Made by a program: the position numbers and the translations under genes
Assembly: GCF_021917145.1 (NCBI RefSeq)
Contig: NC_061064.1
Coordinates: forward strand, 6,216,091-6,280,090
Direction of reading: 5' to 3'
DNA length: 64,000 nucleotides
DNA from: Hypomesus transpacificus
Lineage: Eukaryota; Chordata; Actinopteri; Osmeriformes; Osmeridae
Notes under the pieces: model-generated
Seen by the model: the letters and a program-made list of their open reading frames with translations, nothing else
Database searches by the model: none
Told to the model about the DNA's origin: nothing
Shown: one piece after another, positions 42,787 through 56,500 of the stretch
Layout of the letters: each line of letters starts with the position of its first letter
How positions within the stretch are numbered: the first letter of the stretch is position 1

Positions 42787-45700
42787 TCAGAGATTAGTCT
42801 GGATGGAAGGCTTCTCAGCGAGAGGGATAATGGAACTCATGATGGCTCCGTTTGAGTACGTCTCCCCTCCACCCTCCAGGTAGTGAGGCACGTCCGACTT
42901 CTCGTGGAGCGCGAAGGGCGTTATTGAACTTTTCAATCTCTGGGGTGGGGAAAGACAAGCCTTCGTCAGACAGTTGGCGTTCTCTCGGTCAATGAGTCAT
43001 TTATCTCATGTTCATGTTTCAATGTTCGATCCGTGAGTTTATGTCAATGAAGAGATGAGATATTGAAAGAGTGACAGACATGGAGGACGTGGACTACTTT
43101 ACCTGCGTGAAGGAGCCCGGGAGGACCCACAGAGTGTGAATAGCTCCAAGAGGAATCCAGATGATAGAGGCCATGGCGATGACCCAGCCAATCCCCTGAG
43201 CCCATGGTGGGTACACATAGCCCTCATAGCGGGCAGGTTTAAACTGGATGATGGAGAAAATCAGGATCACCTGTTGAAAACCAAAAGGATTCACGGGGGT
43301 TTTTATCCAGCCAATGTCACCTTTTGCTAGTTGCTAGTCAAATGTTGATAGGATGACTCACAGTAACCAGAAGAGGAGAAACCACTGTCCAGCACACTTT
43401 GAAGAAGACGTTGGGTTTATTTCCAGTCATCTCCTCTAAATTGTCGGAAAGTCTCTTCAACCCTTCAAGAATACACAATAAAAAGAAACACGACTCCTCC
43501 ACCTTCAAATTCCTTTGGGTCATACATTTCCATGGACACACATGGCAGCTCTTACCATATATCCAGCAGGTAGCCACAACCTCGAAAAAGGCGAGGAACA
43601 TGATGGACACTATGGCTGTGTAGTGGTCCATCAGCTGGAAGACATAGATTCCCACCTGCACAGACAGACCCTTCAGCATGTCGATGGATGAAACTATGGT
43701 CATGATAGGATGCCGTACACAGTGGTTGGTTATGTGTACCTGCATGACATGAGGGATCCCCAGGAGGAAAGCTGTGAAGCAGACCACCAGAACCAGCAGC
43801 TCCTTCTGTCTGAGGTATTTCATTAGGGACTGGCCAAAACCATCCATCAGACTGGTCACCATGACCTCCACCATGGCAAACTGGCAAATAACGACAATAT
43901 CCCTTCTGAATTAAGACTTGATGAGGATGTTTTGTACCTGTGACTTGTTCTGCAGGACAGGTTACGTCTTTTACAAATCTGAATGCGAAAGGTCATTAAG
44001 TTTGAGTGAGTTCCACACCTGGCTGTCCAACCCAAGGCACAACAGCATGAAGAAAAACAGGCTAGCCCAGAGCGGAGCCACTGGCATTGTCAGAAAGGCT
44101 TGTGGGTAAACCACAAACACCAGCCCTGGTCCTAGAAGCCCGAACATGGACAAGGTAAAAAAAAAAAGCACTGTTAAGTCAAAGGTCTTCAGAGTCGTCT
44201 GAAAATTACAATCTATGACTAACTCACCATCCACGGCCAATTCGCTGACGGGTACGTTCTGTAGAAAAGACATGTAGCCAAAGGCTGAGAAAATAACAAA
44301 GCCTGCAAGTATGCTGGTCAGCGAGTTGGTAATGGCTATAGCTAGGGTATCTCTGTGGTGAGAGAGCACAGTGTTACTAACGTCGAAGTAGCTTCTTCAC
44401 ACATCAAAATCACAGCAAGAAGGATCATTGCAGGAGTTATTGTGGCGGCTTACTTTAAGATATTGTTGTTGAAGGAGTTGTAGCTAGACATGGCCATGAG
44501 AGAGCCGAAGCCTATTCCTATGGAGTTGAAGATCTGAGCTGCGGCGTTCACCCACACCTGAAACACAACAACAGCTTTCCATACTACCAATGTCTATGGG
44601 ATATCACCGTTTACCATACCTCTTACAGCTCAACAGTTACTTGATCTAACTCCTTATGACACAATAATATGTCTACGTCCTTAACCGCTTCATCACTCTT
44701 GCCCCTTCACCCACGTACTCTACACTTGACAGACTGTGTCTTACACAATTTTGGCCTCTCCCTCCATCCACTTTTCTGTCCATTCTTTTGGGGCCTATGA
44801 CTTCCTGTTTTACCTCCACAGACAGCAGCTTCTCCCACTCAGGCACGATGAAGAAGAGGATGCCATCCATTGCTCCAGGAAGCTGGACGTTGTTTATTAA
44901 CAGAGCCAACAGGATGACGTACGGAAAAAGGGCTGTGAAGTACACCACCTGGACACACACACACACGCACACAGACATGCTATAGATATGTATATACTAC
45001 ACAAATGAGTATGAGGCTCTTATAGCCATTCTCTTCCTCTCCTCACTTTGCCAGTTGACTTGACCCCCTTGAAGATGCAGAGGTAGATGAGGATCCAGGA
45101 CAGCAGAAGAAGAAGGAACAGTTCCCATCTCATTGTCCCCGTCTCCTCCACTCCCCCGGTCCGCTGCAGCATCCTGTAGCTACAGCAAAGCACAGGGTCA
45201 CATTAATGATCATGTTATGGACCTTGAACCTGAAAAGAAGGGTCACCATTGGACCTTGAGTGATTTTACAATAATTGTTGTTGTCAAAAGAATGGCATGA
45301 GGCAGATGTGATGTCATGATTGATTTGAAAGAAGAAGAAAAAACACAGAACAGCATTTAGATAACCTCACATAAACAATCCTACCAACCATTCCCAGAAT
45401 TTGAATTCATTATAATGAATCACGTAAGTATGCAGTGTCATGTCTTCCTGCAAATAATTAACAGTAGAGTTGATCCTGCATTCCAGGAAATCCAGTCTCT
45501 GCCCTCTATGTCCTCTTGATTGAAGCATCTTTATTCTTCCTACCACAACTAGCCAGGTTCCCATTCTGTGTCTGAAGTAATTTTATATTTGTCCATAATG
45601 TTGGACAGTGGTGATATCCAGGCTGACCTCAGTGAGACCTACTTGAAAAACTGCTGGCTGGCAGTGGAAGATTGTGAGCTGGAGTTGGACATTTGGTCAG

Positions 45701-46675
45701 TACAGTTGGCCAAGTTCCAGGTGTTGTTGCAGTTCTGCCAGGGTAGTGGGCTCTGGAAGGAACTGAAGAGGTAGTACAGGGCCCAGGTGATGATGATGTT
45801 GTAGTATGTACACATGATGAAGGAGATGGCAACCGTCGCCAGGCCCACTCCTGAAGGTAAACAACACCATGTACTATAACTTCTCTTTACAGTACAGAGG
45901 TGATGTGAATTCCTTGTGACTACCAGCCATGTACCTTTGAACAGCGGGCAGACTTTAGCCATGGCTTGAACAGGTCCTCTCCTCATGTACTGTCCCACAG
46001 TCAACTCAATGTAGAGCAGAGGAATCCCTAGAAGTACCAGCATCAGCAGGTAGGGGACCAGGAACGCACCTTACAGCAAAGATCACAAACAAGGTCACTA
46101 ATGACCATCTACAGGAAAGGTTACACAAATTGAGATTCAACTATTTGTCCGTGTGCCAACGCCGTATCGTTTCACAGAGCAACTGTGTGAGTTATCCAAT
46201 AGATAAAGTCCCCAGTCACCTCACGTAAAAGATAACTAAGCTATAAGGAAGTTTCCAACCCACTCAGCTACCACCACTCACATGTGGAGCTCACTCAGGT
46301 TTTATAATCAACAGGTGTGTGAGGGGACTGTAAACTGGCAATTGAACTTGTTCTTCCAAAACGGCACACAAAATATTTAGACATAAAAACACGAACCAGC
46401 ACAAGATAGTGTACCCATTTACTGAACACTTGTTCTCCTGAACAATTCCCTTTAACATGTTTTGTTGGCATATTTTGCAAATGATAATGAATGCATGGTA
46501 TATAGACTTGTTACAGAGCCCTCCAGTCTCTTTAAGAACTTGTCTCACCTCCTCCACTTCTGTAACACAGGTAAGGGAACCTCCAGACGTTGCCCAGGCC
46601 TACAGCACAGCCTATCCCAGCCAGGGTGAACTCGATCTGCCTGCTCCATGTCGGCCTGCTTGGGTCCTGGTCCAT
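42787..46675 (-). CDS. SLC6 family Na+/Cl- dependent amino-acid transporter (SLC6A14-like)
   Basis: A plasma-membrane sodium- and chloride-coupled transporter, closest in my reading to the B(0,+) amino-acid transporter SLC6A14. Thirteen coding exons in order: 46549-46675, 45935-46069, 45643-45850, 45047-45179, 44814-44948, 44454-44557, 44228-44352, 44019-44131, 43740-43880, 43556-43655, 43362-43462, 43103-43270, 42787-42939. Phases fit, giving 580 aa. TM1 carries the signature [13 protein letters not shown] (about 24-36). The second extracellular loop has N-glycosylation sites NNT, NCT and NSS. Other family blocks are [22 protein letters not shown] and LGLDSQFA. Only nine residues precede the TM1 helix region, short for SLC6, so an upstream coding exon may be missed. 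I cannot assign the member with certainty, so no symbol is given. Confidence 0.85.
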
Positions 46676-47510
46676 TTTCAATACTCCCTGGGTTTCCTCG
46701 TCTGCGTGTCTGAGGCCACGCTTCTCAGGGAAGGTTGGTTCGAATGTATAAATGAAACGTGGTCATATAATCACTGTTTATGATCATTAATGATTACCTA
46801 AGCACCAAGGAGATGATTATGCAGGAGTTCAGAAGTTAACACTTAGGCAACAACTAGTTTGTTGGATAGGTTGTCCTTCTGTTTGGTATTTGAAGATCTA
46901 TATTACTCTCTAAAATCACACAATATTGCAACAAAGTGTATCTTTAGGTGATCCCATATAAGCCTACTGGAAGGCACATTGAAATCCAAATCCACGATAT
47001 GATGCTCATCTTATATAAAATATATCTAATATAAAAGACATGCTTTGTCAACATCAACATGATTTTAATAGTTGAATTGAATAATGAAAAAACGTATTAT
47101 TTGCTTTGAGGCAGTAAGTAGTAGCCTGCACGCTCTGGTTCTAAAACATGCCATCTGCACACCATTACCTCAGGGTGGCAGTAGTGCATCGCGTTTAACG
47201 CAGGACACAAACAGTATTGACAGGCCATGCTTCCATGTGAGTAAATTCACAAAGTATGTTTTTATTTATGTTAAAACAGAGTTAAAAGCATCCTTATATT
47301 TGAATATCTTGTGTGCTATCGTGTTAAGAGTGCCACTCATATGAGTGGGAACAACACAGACTGGGACACATAGGCCCTATCATTTTGAGAGGCGGGGCAA
47401 AAGAATCCTGAGCACTGGAGACAAATTGTTTTCATAGGAAAGGCGTGGTGTTGGTCGTCGTGATACAAATTTAAAGACTTCTCGATTTGGTTACATTTTG
47501 TTCAAATAAA
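46676..47510. promoter_or_regulatory. Divergent promoter region slc6/flot2
   Basis: An 835-bp gap between two start codons that point away from each other. A GC-box-like GAGGCGGGGC lies at about 47389-47398, some 115 bases before the flot2 ATG. No coding exon was seen. Shared promoter use is inferred from layout. Confidence 0.45.
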
Positions 47511-50500
47511 ATGGGGAATTGCCACACAGTTGGACCAAACGAAGCTCTTGTGGTTTCAGGTAGGTTTGGGTCTTTTCACTTCCATGCATCATAGAATAAG
47601 CTACTGCGTTTTTTCCCCGTTATCATCTCAGAATAACAGTGATCACGTTCGGTCCTTCAAATGCTTTATTCAATTGCATTTTGCCTAATAGTAACCTACA
47701 TTTTACCAATATTATATTTTCAGTATGGGTAAATTATTACACATATAGAGTCCAATTAGACTCAAAACGCTACCGATTCTATGCACCTTAATAATATGCT
47801 TTAATTTTATAATAGTATAGCCTACTGTAAAGCACAATATACAATATTGGAGTTAATTAATATATAAACATACTGATAAGACATCTAGGCCTATGTTTAA
47901 AGCATTTGCCAATAAGTGACTAGAAATAGCAATAGCCTGTTATAGATTTAATTCATTGTTTTTTCAGGTGGCCATCTTGGCATTTGCTCGCAAAATCGGG
48001 GAACCTCAAGAAAAACTAAAACGTGTTTTTAATGTGTGGGCTACTATAAATGAAACGTCTTACTTAAGTGCCCCCAGAAATGAGATTCGGACCCTAGAGG
48101 TTAGTTATAGGCTCTGCAAAAATAGCATGCACTATGTACATCAGTTGACCAGTTGTCATCAATCACTAGCAGGTCATAATATGCTTGTATGGCCTGTATT
48201 GTTGAGCTATTGGCTAGGCTTATTCATACACATTGTTGACGATCTTGTTCAGGCAAGTTTTAATGCGTGATTGTGCAGAAAGCACTGATAAACCCCAGCC
48301 AGCGCCAAATGTTGACCCCAAAAATTCAACAACACGATGATGCACTAAGTAGGATACAATGGATTTTTTCAGCGTACTATTTTTCTTTAGACATTTCAGC
48401 GCTCTAGTCTCACGCATTTCGCAGTGAGACTCACGCATTTTAACCAGTTCACACGCTCTCGCAACACGTTATAGACAGGGTTGGATTAACCAATGGGCCT
48501 ACCAGGAGCTCCGGGGCCCCCTAACCCAGAGCCTCTGCGCATCGTCGCTGTTATTAACTTGATATGTACTAGGGTATTGATATGATAATATGCGCCGTAG
48601 CCGGTATTTGATAGGCTCAAGTCATTAATGTCTTTAACAGGGCCCCAAAAGTCCTACTGATTAAACAAAAAAATAGCCTAAACATTCACTTTGAAGATGT
48701 CACAAGAAAGAAACCACCATGATACCTTGAGTAAGTATTTATCCCCTCAGGTTATCTATAGGACTTTAGAGGGTCTGAGTACTCCATGGGCCTTTTTGTA
48801 GGGAGAAATCCAAAAAGCAAGTGCAAAACAATAGCATTAGAGCTGTGTCTAAGCACCCCCAACACACACTATTTATTGAAGATATCATATTGTTAAGCCT
48901 ATGATGGTCATTTTTCAAAAAAGGGAGAGGGTTGTGTGGGCTACAAATGTACACCCTAGTCTATGGTTACAACTATCAAATATGTTTTGAATATAAACGT
49001 TGACACATCCAGACCCAGGGGCCCGTGGTTTCTTAATCCGTCCATGCCTATATTTCTCACTGAGAAGTAAAGGTTAACTTGTCCCGCTTTACACAATAAA
49101 TGGACGAGGCGCAGGCATACGGAGGTAAGCTTTCTGCCAGCTTTCTACTTATACTGAGTTAATGCTACCTACAAGCCAATCAGAAACACTAGCAGCACCC
49201 CGCCCCCATGTCTCCCAGATACCTGACAATTGTACCCAAACGTTGACAGGTATGCCAATCTCACGCCAAACTTTTGATCCAACTTGAGAGCCCTGCATTG
49301 TTGCCGAGGAGTGGCTTTTTTTGTAAGACATCCATTTGGATTGGAGATTGATCACTGACTATGGTTGAAAGTATTACACACTGTAAATGAACTACTCCAA
49401 TGTGTAAGGTAAATATGTTACTTATGAATCGTCCTTAGTTACACAAACCATTTACCAATCCCCAATGGTAACAACCTCAGTTACTCATTTTTGTTTTGAA
49501 TTGGCAAAACTTGTTGCTAAATCAATATGGGACAATCCTAACCCTAACACTACGGGTATAGTATTGTTAATGTGCTGGAAGTCGCTCTGTCTCACAAGGA
49601 ATGCCGTCAAAGGAAATTCGAAAACGATACTGTGTATAGACATTTCCACTGTGTGGAAACTGTAAGGATGGCAACAGAAGCCGTTTTGAGGAGGAGTTGC
49701 ACAAAACACTCTCATTCATCCCTGTAACGGCTCCTGATACTGAGAGTGTGGCATCTGAAGTATTGCAACAGCCGGGGGCAAGAGGTATCTTTATCCCTTG
49801 AAGGAGTCTGCATAGGTCTATTGCAACTACAGTGGAGCATTGAAGCTGAGCCAATAGCCTGTCATCTGCCTGTCTCGTAGGCCCTGTTTGGTATAATTTA
49901 GTAGTGTTATTACTGAAGAGCAACAGGTGTAGACCATGACAATCTAATCACATGGTAGGTTGAGAGAGATTATCCCAATGTGTTAACAACTCGGACATGA
50001 GGCAGAATCACAATTCTACTCATGCACCTGGAGGTCTCCTGATCTTTTAGAGTGTGGGTTAGGATCATGAAAATTGGAGGAATTAAAAATGGTGCTCTAA
50101 ACTTGTATCAAGGACCCTCCTTCTTTCTCTATAATACGCCATATCTTTTTCAAGAGTTATTCATCTGCAATGGGGTTGAATTCTTCACTGAATGGGATGT
50201 CTTTGAAGCAAATGTCGAGCAATAATACGAGGTTGAGGATTGAATGGACTCAAGCCTAGCAGCCATGCCTCGTGTGTATGTGTATGTATGTGTGTGTGTG
50301 TTCTTGAAAGAGGGTGTCGTGACAGCTGAGAATGTCACATGTCAGCCCTCAGATAAAGCCACCACCCTCAAAGATATGGGCCTGAGAGCTGTGTGGAGAT
50401 TGGCAGGACAGCTATGGTACCTCACTGGATTGAACTGATGGTGCAGATTTGTTTATGCTGCAATCAGCAGCTCCAAAACTTGCTTGGTTGGTCGGTTGTT

Positions 50501-53500
50501 TTGAACTATGCTGTTGTTGGCATTGGTTCTTCTTAACCATCTGTCGGCAGTATAAGCCAGTAAGAGGAATGTCATTTCTTTCATTTCCTTTTGGATCCAA
50601 CCTCAAGCCACAAAACTTGAGTTTTGTGGTACAAGCTTGCCTGTCTGACTCTGATAGAGGAAAGATAGTCGATCTAACATCTCATGGTCTACTGTGGTCA
50701 GCTAGATTTGTAAGAACAAAGTCAATCAATTGGACTTGATACAGACCTATTTGTCTACTCTAGGTACTTAAAGAAAATAGTGTTATAGTGTCACATGCTG
50801 TCACATAACTGTCATTTCTCTCCACAACTGTAGTCATAACACTGTTATACTCCTAATAATGGTAACTTAAATGTACAGGAAATGTAGCAAACGTTAACCA
50901 TGATCTGTTGGTTACTTACAAATGAGATACCAAAGTATAATGTCTCAAAGTGAAAGTAGGATCTTCAATGTGTCACCTTTCTGGTTCTCAAGGGGGTTTT
51001 TGTGTTACATATACAGGAACAACAACCTTTACCTTCGTGCAGCACAGTGAGACCTACGAACACCTTTTCGTTTTTAACCACAACACTCACTGCTCCCTTT
51101 TCAATTCGCTTCCTCCCTCGACAACGAGGACTGGTCGTCTGTAGATACATGTGTGTTCTCCTGTGTTCCGCAGGTGGCTGCTGTGGCTCCGATGAGAAGA
51201 CGTACGTGGTGGGAGGCTGGGCCTGGGCCTGGATGCTCATCTCAGACATCCAGAGGTGAGGTCTGTTTCTGGGAGGGCCCTCAGGCGCCGTGCTGCCAAC
51301 AGCACACGGCTCGGATCCTCAGCGTCCGCTCGTCACCGACGTTATTTGAGGGGCAAATCCACTTGGTTGTCGAACTATCATTTAGCCACAACGAAAATGG
51401 ACGAACGTCCCACCGCGCGTCAGGGCAGCATTTGAGACGGGCCTCGGGATATTATGGTTACAGTTCTGTGGAGAAAGGAAGACGGCTAGGGTCAGTCAGG
51501 CTCATTCCCGCCCGCAGCTGGTGTTTACTGAATATGTAAGCACCACGCGTCACAGCATTCAGCTGCTCACGAAGCACTTTCAGTGTGTTCTCGTTTCGTA
51601 CAGGACTGGAAGGACAAACACCACACAGTAATGGAGAGGTCAGGTCCTGTTGAGATGATGTCGCAAAACACGACATTGCAACACCAGGCCAAGTAACAAC
51701 AGCATACTGGAAGAGGTCCTCTTTATTAACCGTTTGTCCCAGTGTTGGTTAATTCACTGGTAGTACCCCTTAGCGTAGGCCAGCTCCAGCTAACAATTGG
51801 ACGTTTTCATCTTGAACTTCATACTGTTACAATGTTTTGTTCGATGTGATCTGTCTGTATGTTGCCCTTTTATTTCTCTTTGTCTCTTTCTTTCTGCTGT
51901 CTTAACCTGCATTGCCTTGTCCACTGTTAACCTGTCTGTTCCCCTGATGTGCTCATGTCTGTCCTGAACCCCGTAGCTTCATGGCGATGACGTAGCAGCC
52001 TTTTGTGTCGTTGCTAGGATATCGGATGGGATGGCTGTCCCATCCCAAATCACGCAGAAGGATCGCACGAGTGTACCCTGCATACAAAGTCTGTCCAGGA
52101 GGTTTGCATGTCGCAGTTTCAGTCAGCAACACGCCATCCTGATCTCTGGTGCAGCAAAGTGTGTGCGTCTGCCAAGTTCATTAGCTGATAGATGGCCGCC
52201 ATAAAGCAGCAGAGAAGGACGGGGCGGGACTGAGACGGGGGGGAGGGGGAGGTTGCTGGGTCCTCCGCTTCCCGCTTGTGATGCAGTAATGTTGTTACTG
52301 GCTGGCCCGGTGCCTCATCGATCCACTTTTCCCCAGGAGGGAGGCAGAGAGAGCAGGGCGACCAGGGAAGGAGAGGCCTCTGAGTGACACAGCCTTTAGC
52401 GTCCTCCATCGGATGAAGCCTAACGCTGGGAGACGACTGATGCCATCGTTTGTCGTTGGATTCGGATCATGTGCAGCTCTGGCCGTGGGAAGCCTTGGGT
52501 CTTTTGTATGAGGAGATCCCGGGCACATTGGATCTCTATGTGTTAATTGTGAAATGGCCTTGAAGGCGCGGTAGAGCCTTGTTGTTATAGGGGACATTCT
52601 TATGTAATCTCCACTAAGCCCTCATCTCAAAGTGGGGGAGGGGCAGATCATTTTTTGGGGGGAACAATTCTGCGTTGGTTATTTCGGTTCTTCGGCCTCG
52701 TTTTAGTCGTATTCCGCAACGGCACCTTCATCCGGGCCTGCTGTGGCTGCGTAACTGCATTAGCAGCGCTGCCAGATGACAATGCAACGAGACCGTCGTG
52801 GGTTATTTCTGTCGGTTGTAGAATGTCTTCTACCCCCACCCTACCACCTCCCACCAACCCCCCCACCCCATGCCTTTTTCCCCTTTCCCATGTCCGCCGA
52901 TACACTGACCATCCTAACAGCTGCTGTTAATCACTGTCCTGCCTCTCCTTATCTAACCCCTACGTAGACTGTCTCTGGAGATTATGACCATCCTCTGTCG
53001 CTGTGAGAATATCGAGACCTCGGAGGGTGTCCCTTTGGATGTGACAGGGGTGGCTCAGGTAATGCATCGTCACAGGGCTGAGACGAGACAGCAAGGCAGG
53101 GGACCGGGTTGAGACGAGTCTCGAGGCGATACGGGTTGGACAAACTAACAGGGCCGACGGTGACAATGTGTGTTTCTGTCTGGGTTTTTGGTTTTGTTTC
53201 TTCGTTCCTCATTGATGTCCTTGTCTCCCTCCGCAGTGGAAGGGAGAGAGAGAGAGCCGGCTGTCGTTAACCTGAATGTGCTTTGCTGAACAGCTAACCT
53301 CACTCGTGTGGGCCATGGCAACAGGGTGGCCAAAAGGAATGCTTGAATAAGGGCTAGGCAAGGACGGGGGGGGGGGGGGGTGTCACATGACGATAGATTG
53401 TTCGACTTTTTGAAATGTACATGTAGGCCCTTTCAATTCGCACCCCATTTAGACCGTTCGAAAAAGCATTTCCCCCCCCACACCCTGTTGTCCTGGCTTT

Positions 53501-56500
53501 GGAGTCCTTCAGTAAATGTTTTATTTTTCTTCTTCACTCTTTGTGTTCTGCCTCCCCCCCCCCCCTCCTTCTCTTCATTTGCCTTCCCCTCAGAACATGC
53601 CAATTTTTATTTTTATTTTTCACATTCTCCACAGGATAACCCTTGAGATTATGACCCTGCAGCCCAAGTGTGAGGAGGTAGAGACAGCGGAGGGTGTAGC
53701 TATTACTGTCACTGGGGTGGCACAGGTAATTCACCACACCTTCTGGGATGCCTCTTTCAGATCAAGGCGGGTTCGGCCTTCACCCCCCCCTCCCCCCCTC
53801 CCCCCCTCCCCCCTTCTGTCTTACCCCGTTTTCCCATGGGATACTGGTGCCATGTGACTCCATGAGGATCAATCATTCTCCCGTACCTCCCAGCTACTTC
53901 ACAATTCAAGTAACGATGAAAGTGAATTCTTATAATATCAGTGTTTGTTTCAACGGCGAATCTTAACTATCGGGACTGACTCCACACTTCAGATTTGCAT
54001 AACGTTCAGAGTACATCTGTCAGTGACACCAACTTGTGTCGCGTGTGTTGACGCTGTTGTCACGTAAGTGAATCTCAAGTTGGGCTTCTGCCATTTTGCA
54101 GTAATGTCTCTGATGATTCCAAAAGACAGCTTGGAGAATTATTGACCCTCATTTCAAGGCAGAGAATGTCACCGACCCCTCGGACACTTCTGCTTTGAAT
54201 GCAGCTTCTCTACCTGGGAGAGGATTCAGTGGAGCTGAGTGAAGCCTGTTATGTCCATTTTGCATCCAAACATTCATATTTCTCAGTTCTTGATGTGGTC
54301 ATTGTTTTGAATGTTGATTTGTTTCTTCGCTGCTGATTTTGTTAATTTTCTTCCATGTGCCAACATTCTGACAGTGCCATAATTGAATTTGACTGGTAAA
54401 CCATAAAAACTGTTGTTGTTTGACATGAAGCAAACAATATAGCAGGAATTCAATATCAATTCACTTATCTGAACTCTCATTCCTAAGTGATTTTTCGCAC
54501 TTAAATGACATCACGTCTCAGTTGTATGACACCGATGCACAGCAAATTGTCACAGCCACCAGTTCCCTTGTTCATGCCACCCCCCCAACCTCCCCCCCCC
54601 CCCCCCATCTCCCGGCCCCCCCACCTCTCAGGTCACGGCCCCCCTCAGTCCAGCATACCTACAATGGGGCCACTGCCAAGAGCAGAGGCTGGAGCCACAA
54701 TCATGGCTACCTGATACCTCCAGCCTCCAAGCCCTACCCATTTCACAGCTTTCTTTGTGAACCAGATTCATGAGCTGACTTGAATCCTTAAAAGAGCATT
54801 ACAAAGGGACTTGCCCAACCAGTGGATGTATGCAAACTCTGCAATCATTTGACCTTAAACACACCCACCTGGTGTTGGCTCAGATTTCTTTTCATTCATC
54901 CCACTAAAGAGATCTGACTAGGGTATACATGTTTGAAGAACCACAGGGGGGAGGGTGTCTCTTGGCAACCCCACTCTAATTATCCTCCCTCCCCTCTCCT
55001 CCACCTGGCTGTAAAAGGAGAAGAGGCTTCCATTTTCAAACCGCAGCTATGCTGCTAGACAGGGAATTGTCTTTCAAAACTACTGAATGAGATCATCACG
55101 GGGAAAACCTTCAGCACAACAGACAGGAAACCGTTTAGCGGTGTCACAATTCCTGTGTTAGCCGTTTTGTTTTTGTACGGTGCCACTTGAGCAGAGCATG
55201 GGGACGGAGCTGTGGCATTTGTAGGGGGAAGGGGGAGGAGCTAGGAGGGGTGACACGGGAGAGGGGGCCCTCATTGCACGTGTCCACATTCCAGCTCTGG
55301 CCTTGTCACAGCTCCCCCTGCTGTCGCTGTCGAGTGGGCTGCTGGTGAAATGTCTTACCTGTCTGTGGCCATTTCTAAGTTTTGTCCTCCTGGAAAGATT
55401 GCTGATTCCCCCTCAGTCCTGCATGCGTCATTGGAGGCCATGTTCAGACCTGTCACCTCAGGGACCAGCTCACTCTCTTTCCTTTCAGCTGCGGAGGAGG
55501 AGGAGTCCTCAGGTCACATGACTCCCAGGCCTGCCATTCATTTGTTTACCTCTCCCTCCTCTTTCTAATCAGTCCCATTTGTAAATGAATCTTTGGGTCA
55601 GAGTGCATAGGGGGTATTTCCTCTCTGTTGACTCTGTTGATACTATCCTCAACTTTACTTCAGATAACTAGGTACAACAGCCATAATCTTGGAACTGATT
55701 ATGATGCATTTTTTTATGTTTGTGTTAAAATGAACTTCTCATATTTCCCTTTATTAAAGTGTCTGAAGAAAAACGTATTTCTCGTCATGGACTATTTTGT
55801 CCTGAGGTGAAAGTACCCCTGTGCCTGTAATTCAGAGTAAATGCAGATCAGTGTGTAGTGGTCTGGATTAGCTCCCCAGTCTAAACCAATCATCTCAAGC
55901 ATAGATTGTCTGGCAACTTCACCCTAATTCAATTAGCAAGAGTGGTATTATTAAAATAGATCACTTACATGTGATTAGCCTCCACAACCCTTTTCCACTG
56001 TAGGATCCTGAAAGGTCTATTACATTTCCTCTTGACTAATTTTGGTTGATTAAGCATTAATCAGACTTTATTTACTATAATTTATCTTCTCACCAATATT
56101 TTTAAGAGTAACTACACACCCCAATTTCAGCCACAGCCCATACCTACATATTATAAAAGAAATACAAAAGTTATGATTGGGCATTCATTTTGGGGCTTGC
56201 TCAAACGCTCATAATTTATCACACTGTACACAACCCGTCCCTGTGATACACAAGAGCACTTTGAAATGGCACTCATACGTCATTAATTCCTTACATTTTT
56301 AACCACAAGATTTTACCACCAACAATAACAAATAACACTTAAAGATTTGATTGACAAGTTTAGCCATGTGTGAATAATATTATTAGCAGTTCAACTCAAA
56401 CAGGTGGTTTTGGTGTTTAGTTACTCTTTTATTCGTCGTCAATTGAACATTTAATAATCACCATCAATCAGTTTATTAAACTGAACTGCCAGTGGAATGG

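Noticed and set aside
47956..48270. A complete small protein starting at 47956
   Set aside because: The coding-like part ends at a GTTAGT donor at 48100; the remainder is not protein-like and the ATG lies in a pyrimidine tract.
52968..53058. Exon 3a as a decayed duplicate of exon 3b
   Set aside because: The frame is intact, both splice sites are good, the length is identical and the sequence resembles a recalled mammalian variant, so decay is unlikely.
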